NCBI RefSeq assembly: GCF_020217005.1
Contig: NZ_JAIWOI010000249.1
Coordinates: forward strand, 1-10,000
Origin: Rheinheimera sp.
GTDB taxonomy: Bacteria; Pseudomonadota; Gammaproteobacteria; Enterobacterales; Alteromonadaceae
DNA length: 10,000 bases
Direction: 5' to 3'
The notes under the pieces are model-generated. The model searched no databases and was not told the origin of the DNA. It saw only the letters and a list, made by a program, of their open reading frames with translations. Positions 5,723-10,000 of this stretch are shown in pieces; the first letter of the stretch is position 1, and the number at the start of each line of letters is the position of its first letter. A program made the position numbers and the translations under genes.

Positions 5723-7939
5723 GTGAAAAAACTTGTTCCTCAGGCCGCTATTGCCGCCTTTTTGTTTTCAGCGACAACTCAAGCCGCTGCCAATTTAGCT
5801 TTGGATCGCTTGTTTGCAGAGCCCGCATTAAGCGGCACAGCGCCACGTTCTTTGAGTTTTTCTCCCGACGGCAGTCGTGTTACTTACCTTAAAGGGAAAG
5901 AAACTGATGCCAACAGACTGGATCTGTGGCAATACCAGATAAAAACCGGTAAACACAGCATTTTAGTTGATTCAGATCAATTGTTTAGCGGCCCAGAATA
6001 CTTATCTGACGAAGAGAAAGCCAGACGGGAGCGATTACGTTTGTTCGCGAGCGGAATTGTGAGTTACAACTGGTCAAAAGATGGTCAAGCTTTGCTGTTT
6101 CCGTTGAACGGAGATTTATATTATTACGACTTGTCCAGCCAAAAAGCTCGTAAGTTAACCGACACTGAAGCTTTTGAAACCGATGCACAAATATCGCCCA
6201 AAGGTCAGTTTGTATCTTTTATTCGAGAACAAAATATTTTTGTGCTCAACCTTAAAACGGGCAGAGAAATTCAGTTAACCACAGATGGGAAAGGTCTGAT
6301 AAAAAATGGTATGGCTGAATTTGTTGCCCAGGAAGAGATGGGCAGAATGACAGGCTACTGGTGGGCTCCTGACGATAGCAAAATTGCTTTTAGTCAGATT
6401 GACGAGTCGCCTGTGGCCGAAGCTGTACGTAATGAGATTTATGCTGATGAAATTAAACTCTTTAATCAGCGTTACCCATTTACTGGAACTGCCAACGTTA
6501 AGGTGAAACTAGGTGTAGTGGAGGTTCAACAGCCCAAGGTGCAATGGCTGGATTTAGGTAAAGAGCAGGATATCTACCTGGCCCGGGTCGATTGGAGTAA
6601 ATCAGCCTCTGTGCTGACGTATCAATGGCAAAGTCGTGATCAGCAGCGTTTAGAACTTCGTTCTGTCGAATTACCTTCTGGAACTAGCAAAATCTTGCTA
6701 ACTGAGCAAAGCCCAACTTGGTTAAATTTAAATGACGATTTGCATTTCTTAAAAGATAAACAGCACTTTGTCTGGGCCTCAGAACGGGATGGGTATAAGC
6801 ATCTCTATTTGTACAAACTTGATGGGACTTTAGTACGTCAGTTGACTAAGGGTGAATGGATAGTTAATAAAATTGAAGCTATTAACGAAGATCAGGGCCT
6901 GATTTATTTCACTGGTCGGAAAGATACCCCATTGGAAAGCCATTTGTACTCAGTACCCGTGAAGGGCGGTGAGTCAAAACGATTGACTCAGGCTGAGTAT
7001 TCGCACTCAGTGGTGATGGCAGAAACTGGCCAGAGCTTTATCGATAGTTATTCCAGTGTGTTACAGCCGACCAAAGTGGAATTGAAGAGTGTTGCAGGCA
7101 AAGTGTTGACAGTGCTTGAGTCTAATGAAGTTTCGGGTTCGCATCCTCTGGCGCAGTACAAAGACAGGCTGGTGAAACCTCGTTTTGGCACTTTAAAAGC
7201 TAAAGACGGCCAGACCTTGTATTACCGTGTATTCGAACCTGCTGTGCTTGAAAAAGGCAAAAAATACCCTGTTGTAGTAGGTGTATATGGCGGGCCTGGC
7301 GCTCAGCGCGTCACCAATAGCTGGAGCGCAAAAGACTTATACTTCCAGTATCTGGCACAAAACGGCTATATCGTATTCCAGTTGGATAACAGGGGGTCGG
7401 AAAACCGTGGTAAGGCCTTTGAGGATCCGATTTACAAAAAACTGGCTGTAGTAGAGCTCGAAGATCAAATCACTGGTGTGGAGTACTTACGAAGCCTGGC
7501 TTATGTAGATGCTGGGCGTATCGGCATTTATGGTCATAGCTACGGTGGTTACATGAGCATTATGGCGATGTTTAAAGCTGGTGATTATTTTAAGGCTGGT
7601 GTTGCCGGTGCTCCGGTCACGGATTGGGCTTTGTATGATACCCATTACACAGAGCGTTATCTGGGCCACCCTGCAAGTAATAAAGCAGGTTATGAGCAGA
7701 GTTCGGTATTCCCTTATGTGAAAGATTACCAGGGCAACCTGTTGATTTATCATGGTATGGCGGATGACAATGTGCTCTTTACCCATAGCACCAAGTTATA
7801 TTCTGAATTGCAGAAACAGGGTAAATTATTTGACAGTATGGACTATCCCGGCAGCAAACATTCGATGTTTGGTCAGCCAGTACAGACCCATTTGCATAAA
7901 ACCATCACAGCCTTTTTCGAGCGTCAGTTGAAAAAATAA
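5723..7939 (+). CDS. dipeptidyl peptidase IV-like S9 family serine peptidase, exported (738 aa)
   Basis: The likely role is removal of X-Pro (or X-Ala) dipeptides from peptide N-termini in the periplasm. The gene starts at GTG with AAGGA at 5709-5713, 9 nt upstream. A signal peptide covers about 1-22 (ending TTQAA). An eight-bladed beta-propeller domain (about 25-480) carries the double-Glu motif QEEMGR (Glu204-Glu205), which in DPP-IV binds the substrate amino group. The alpha/beta-hydrolase domain (about 490-738) has oxyanion Tyr522 (VYGGPG), nucleophile Ser606 in GHSYGGYM, Asp681 in HGMADDN and His713 in GSKHSMF. All catalytic residues are present and length matches bacterial DPP-IV (S9B). 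It is divergent from the TonB-dependent receptor, which points to shared work in peptide use. Prolyl tripeptidyl or alanyl specificity cannot be excluded by reading alone. Confidence 0.93.
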   Translation: MKKLVPQAAIAAFLFSATTQAAANLALDRLFAEPALSGTAPRSLSFSPDGSRVTYLKGKETDANRLDLWQYQIKTGKHSILVDSDQLFSGPEYLSDEEKARRERLRLFASGIVSYNWSKDGQALLFPLNGDLYYYDLSSQKARKLTDTEAFETDAQISPKGQFVSFIREQNIFVLNLKTGREIQLTTDGKGLIKNGMAEFVAQEEMGRMTGYWWAPDDSKIAFSQIDESPVAEAVRNEIYADEIKLFNQRYPFTGTANVKVKLGVVEVQQPKVQWLDLGKEQDIYLARVDWSKSASVLTYQWQSRDQQRLELRSVELPSGTSKILLTEQSPTWLNLNDDLHFLKDKQHFVWASERDGYKHLYLYKLDGTLVRQLTKGEWIVNKIEAINEDQGLIYFTGRKDTPLESHLYSVPVKGGESKRLTQAEYSHSVVMAETGQSFIDSYSSVLQPTKVELKSVAGKVLTVLESNEVSGSHPLAQYKDRLVKPRFGTLKAKDGQTLYYRVFEPAVLEKGKKYPVVVGVYGGPGAQRVTNSWSAKDLYFQYLAQNGYIVFQLDNRGSENRGKAFEDPIYKKLAVVELEDQITGVEYLRSLAYVDAGRIGIYGHSYGGYMSIMAMFKAGDYFKAGVAGAPVTDWALYDTHYTERYLGHPASNKAGYEQSSVFPYVKDYQGNLLIYHGMADDNVLFTHSTKLYSELQKQGKLFDSMDYPGSKHSMFGQPVQTHLHKTITAFFERQLKK

Positions 7940-7948
7940 CAGTTGTTA

Positions 7949-7969
7949 GGGCGGGGCTTGCCCCCGCCC
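7949..7969 (+). terminator. GC-rich hairpin between convergent peptidase and ldhA genes
   Basis: GGGCGGGG (7949-7956) and CCCCGCCC (7962-7969) form a perfect 8-bp stem with a 5-nt loop, 9 bp after the peptidase stop. The plus-strand tail (GTCTCAATCTC) is only weakly T-rich. On the minus strand a T-run comes later, after TAACAACTG. It is probably a shared, bidirectional terminator for the two convergent genes. Confidence 0.55.
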
Positions 7970-8018
7970 GTCTCAATCTCCGCTGAAGCTTTGTTTGGAT
8001 CTGTACCAGACCATAGCA

Positions 8019-9002
8019 TCACAGTTCATTACCACTTAAGCGGTTGGCCTTAAACGCCAACAGATTTTCACTGGTTACCTGACAAATTTGCTGTAAAGCT
8101 TCTTGCGTAAAAAAAGCCTGATGCCCTGTGATCAATACATTAGGAAAGGTCAGAAGGCGTTTAAATACGTCATCCTCAATCAGTTGGCCGGATAAATCCT
8201 GAAAAAACAAATCCGCTTCCTGCTCGTAGACATCCAGGCCTAAGTAACCAATCTTCCGGCTCTTCAGAGCCTTAATTACTGCCTTTGTATCTATCAAACC
8301 ACCTCTGCTGGTGTTGATCAGCATCACGCCATTTTTCATCAAAGCAAGACTGGTATCATTGATCAGATGCTGAGTCTGCGGAGTCAGGGGGCAGTGCAGG
8401 CTAATCATATCTGACTCTGCCCATAATTCCTCTAAAGGCACATAGTGAGCACCAGCTTTAACCAGTTCTTCGTCCTTTTTGATGTCAAAACACAGCAGCT
8501 TCATACCAAAACCAAGTAAAATCTTGGCAGTAGCCACTCCTATACGTCCTGTACCAATTAACCCCGCAGTCTTGCCATACAGGTTAAATCCCAGCAGACC
8601 ATCAAGGGCAAAGTTATCGTCCCTTACTCTGTTATAGGCTTTATGTAGTTTGCGGTTTAAGCAGAGCACCATGGCCACAGTATGTTCCGCGACTGCTTGA
8701 GGTGAATAGGCCGGAACCCGCGCCACACGCAATCCCAGTTCTTTAGCTTTGGTCAAATCGACGTTATTAAAACCGGCGCAGCGTAAGGCGATCATGCCTA
8801 CACCCATCATTTTTAGCTCGGTGAGTACAGCTTCTGACAGATTATCGTTCACAAATACACAGACTGCTGCATAGCCTTGGGTCAATTTGGCGCTGTGTTG
8901 ATCCAGTGGTACGTCAAAAAAACTAAACTCAAGGCTTGGGTCTGCCCATAGCTTAAAGCTTTCCTGATCGTATTTTTTGGCGCTAAAGACTGCAATTTTC
9001 AT
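8019..9002 (-). CDS. fermentative D-lactate dehydrogenase (327 aa)
   Basis: It reduces pyruvate to D-lactate with NADH in the cytoplasm, re-oxidising NADH when respiration is limited. It is clearly the E. coli LdhA type: the same N-terminus style (MKIAVFSAKKYD), CAGFNNVDL (75-83), RVPAYSP (95-101) and AVAEH (103-107). It also has the NAD-binding GTGRIG (150-155), HCPLTP (203-208), NTSRGGLID (230-238), DVYE (257-260) and TGHQAF (292-297). The catalytic residues are Arg233, Glu262 and His294. Its length is close to the E. coli enzyme (about 329). The ATG at 9002 has a strong AAGGAG Shine-Dalgarno (plus 9011-9016) 8 nt upstream. The gene lies 88 bp downstream of the peroxidase gene on the same strand, so co-transcription is possible. 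I found no convincing complete promoter in the gap. Confidence 0.95.
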   Translation of the reverse strand: MKIAVFSAKKYDQESFKLWADPSLEFSFFDVPLDQHSAKLTQGYAAVCVFVNDNLSEAVLTELKMMGVGMIALRCAGFNNVDLTKAKELGLRVARVPAYSPQAVAEHTVAMVLCLNRKLHKAYNRVRDDNFALDGLLGFNLYGKTAGLIGTGRIGVATAKILLGFGMKLLCFDIKKDEELVKAGAHYVPLEELWAESDMISLHCPLTPQTQHLINDTSLALMKNGVMLINTSRGGLIDTKAVIKALKSRKIGYLGLDVYEQEADLFFQDLSGQLIEDDVFKRLLTFPNVLITGHQAFFTQEALQQICQVTSENLLAFKANRLSGNEL

Positions 9003-9090
9003 TAGTAGGGCTCCTTGCTCTGAAGTTTAAACTCAGAGTAACGCAAAAAACCGCAGCCTTTGTTGTTTTTAATCAAGACTCTGTCAATGG

Positions 9091-9576
9091 CTAGCTGGCC
9101 AGCACTTCTTCAATAGACTGATGCAGGCTGGATGGCTTTGTCCGAGGTGCATAACGCTTCACCACATCCCCTTCGCGATTGACTAAAAACTTGGTGAAGT
9201 TCCATTTGATAGCCCTGGTTTTCATCAAACCGCGAGCCTGGTCTTTTAAGTATTCAAACAAAGGTTCAGAGTCCAGACCATTGACCTGCACTTTGCCGAA
9301 TACCGGGAAGCTCACTCCGTAGTTAAGCTGGCAGAATTGCTGTATTTCTTCATTAGTACCAGGTTCCTGGGCACCAAACTGATTACAGGGAAAAGCTAAC
9401 ACGACAAAGCCTTGATCTTTGTATTGTTGATAGAGAGCTTCAAGTTCCTGATACTGAGGCGTAAAACCACATTGACTGGCAGTATTCACTATCAATACCA
9501 CTTTATCCCTGTACTGGGCTAAATCCACGTCCTGATCCTGACTATCCTTCACTTTAAAATGATGAACCTTTGGCAT
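9091..9576 (-). CDS. glutathione peroxidase-family thiol peroxidase (161 aa)
   Basis: It reduces hydrogen peroxide and organic hydroperoxides, probably in the cytoplasm since no signal is seen. Motifs are IVNTASQCGFTPQY with peroxidatic Cys36, AFPCNQFGAQEPG (Cys64, Gln70) and KWNF (Trp125, Asn126), which complete the Cys-Gln-Trp-Asn tetrad. Cys is used instead of selenocysteine. Cys82 in QFCQLNYG sits where thioredoxin-dependent members such as yeast Gpx3 have the resolving cysteine, so thioredoxin is the more likely reductant. The frame is open to a GTG at 9660, but that 28-residue extension is charged and lies outside the family's usual start. The ATG at 9576 has AAGGA 5 nt upstream (plus 9582-9586) and gives the normal length of about 160. 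It is divergent from the reductase gene and upstream of ldhA. Confidence 0.93.
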   Translation of the reverse strand: MPKVHHFKVKDSQDQDVDLAQYRDKVVLIVNTASQCGFTPQYQELEALYQQYKDQGFVVLAFPCNQFGAQEPGTNEEIQQFCQLNYGVSFPVFGKVQVNGLDSEPLFEYLKDQARGLMKTRAIKWNFTKFLVNREGDVVKRYAPRTKPSSLHQSIEEVLAS

Positions 9577-9668
9577 AACTGTCCTTTTGTGCAACTCGTC
9601 TGATGCTTTTGCGTCAGAGCCCCTGATTCTAGTAAGCTTCTTGGCATTCAAGTCTGTCACAGAAATAA

Positions 9669-9690
9669 GTCAAAATTATGTCAAAATTAT
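9669..9690. repeat. tandem 11-bp duplication across a start codon
   Basis: GTCAAAATTAT occurs twice in direct succession (9669-9679 and 9680-9690). The ATG of the rightward reductase gene (9678-9680) spans the junction. On the minus strand each copy ends in TTTTGAC, a -35-like element pointing towards the peroxidase gene. Confidence 0.8.
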
Positions 9691-10000
9691 CACAACAAAA
9701 AGTTGCCTTTGTCGGTTTGGGAGTCATGGGTTTTCCTATGGCAGGTCACCTGCAGCAAAAAGGCGAACAAGTCTGTGTTTATAACAGAACTCGTCAGAAA
9801 GCGCTGGATTGGGTGCAACAGTATGGTGGTACCTGTGCATCAACTCCGGCAGAGGCCGCATCTGGAGCAGATGTGGTGATGTTATGCGTGGGCAATGACG
9901 ATGATGTGCGGTCGGTTGTGTACGGTGAGCAAGGTGTGTTGGCAACTATGCAAGCAGGTTCAGTGTTAGTAGACCATACAACAGCCTCTGCAGACTTAGC
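9678..10000 (+). CDS. 3-hydroxyisobutyrate dehydrogenase-family NAD(P)-dependent oxidoreductase, 5' part only
   Basis: The visible 107 codons run in frame to the right edge with no stop, so the C-terminal substrate and dimer domain is missing. A Rossmann domain begins at once: KVAFVGLGVMGFPMAGHL, with the dinucleotide-binding GLGVMG at 13-18. It continues with VYNRTRQKA, where the Arg after strand 2 is compatible with NADPH. The segment ADVVMLCVGNDDDVRSV follows, then LVDHTTASADLA, which fits the family's substrate-binding segment (the D-x-[ST]-T region). Members act on beta-hydroxyacids such as 3-hydroxyisobutyrate, tartronate semialdehyde or glyoxylate/succinic semialdehyde; which applies here cannot be told from this part. 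The start is the ATG after a weak Shine-Dalgarno, within a tandem duplication. It is divergent from the peroxidase gene. Confidence 0.9.
   Translation, partial: MSKLSQQKVAFVGLGVMGFPMAGHLQQKGEQVCVYNRTRQKALDWVQQYGGTCASTPAEAASGADVVMLCVGNDDDVRSVVYGEQGVLATMQAGSVLVDHTTASADL

Noticed and set aside
9059..9087. Promoter for ldhA from a perfect minus-strand TTGACA at 9082-9087
   Set aside because: At 17 nt the -10 would be AACAAA, which is too poor to call; the ATCAA/TTGAT near it is only a half-site for FNR.
9577..9660. GTG start at 9660 for the peroxidase
   Set aside because: The extra 28 residues are charged and not family-like; the ATG at 9576 has AAGGA upstream and gives the usual length.

Overview
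The window looks like a chromosomal segment of a gammaproteobacterium, probably an Alteromonadales/Rheinheimera-like organism. The basis is moderate G+C, a fermentative D-lactate dehydrogenase close to the E. coli LdhA type, a large TonB-dependent receptor (TBDR) paired with a periplasmic S9 peptidase, and an NlpE/META lipoprotein. The genus is inferred from remembered protein character, not from a search. There are no rRNA, tRNA, CRISPR or transposase genes.

Layout. Positions 1-235 hold no convincing gene. They contain a GC-rich block made of abutting short inverted repeats, probably a dispersed intergenic repeat. A small uncharacterised protein (342-620, +) follows. It converges on an NlpE-N/META outer-membrane lipoprotein (653-1759, -), and the two share a hairpin that overlaps the small gene's stop codon. 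Upstream of the lipoprotein on the same strand is an alpha/beta hydrolase (1841-2734, -). A strong terminator (2795-2820) separates it from a TBDR (2839-5430, -).

The TBDR is divergent from a dipeptidyl peptidase IV-like S9 peptidase (5723-7939, +). The 292-bp intergenic region between them has at its centre a 15-bp palindrome of the NtrC enhancer type. A GC-rich hairpin ends the peptidase gene. Next come D-lactate dehydrogenase ldhA (8019-9002, -) and a glutathione peroxidase-family thiol peroxidase (9091-9576, -). The last gene is a divergent 3-hydroxyisobutyrate dehydrogenase-family reductase (from 9678, +) that runs off the right edge.

How the genes may work together. The TBDR/DPP-IV pair reads as a peptide-scavenging unit: the receptor would bring peptides across the outer membrane and the exported peptidase would release X-Pro dipeptides in the periplasm. 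The NtrC-like site would link this unit to nitrogen limitation. The right-hand genes are ordinary redox metabolism and peroxide defence. Four start codons were chosen against the longest open frame or settled from Shine-Dalgarno, promoter and signal-peptide evidence (lipoprotein, TBDR, peptidase, peroxidase).
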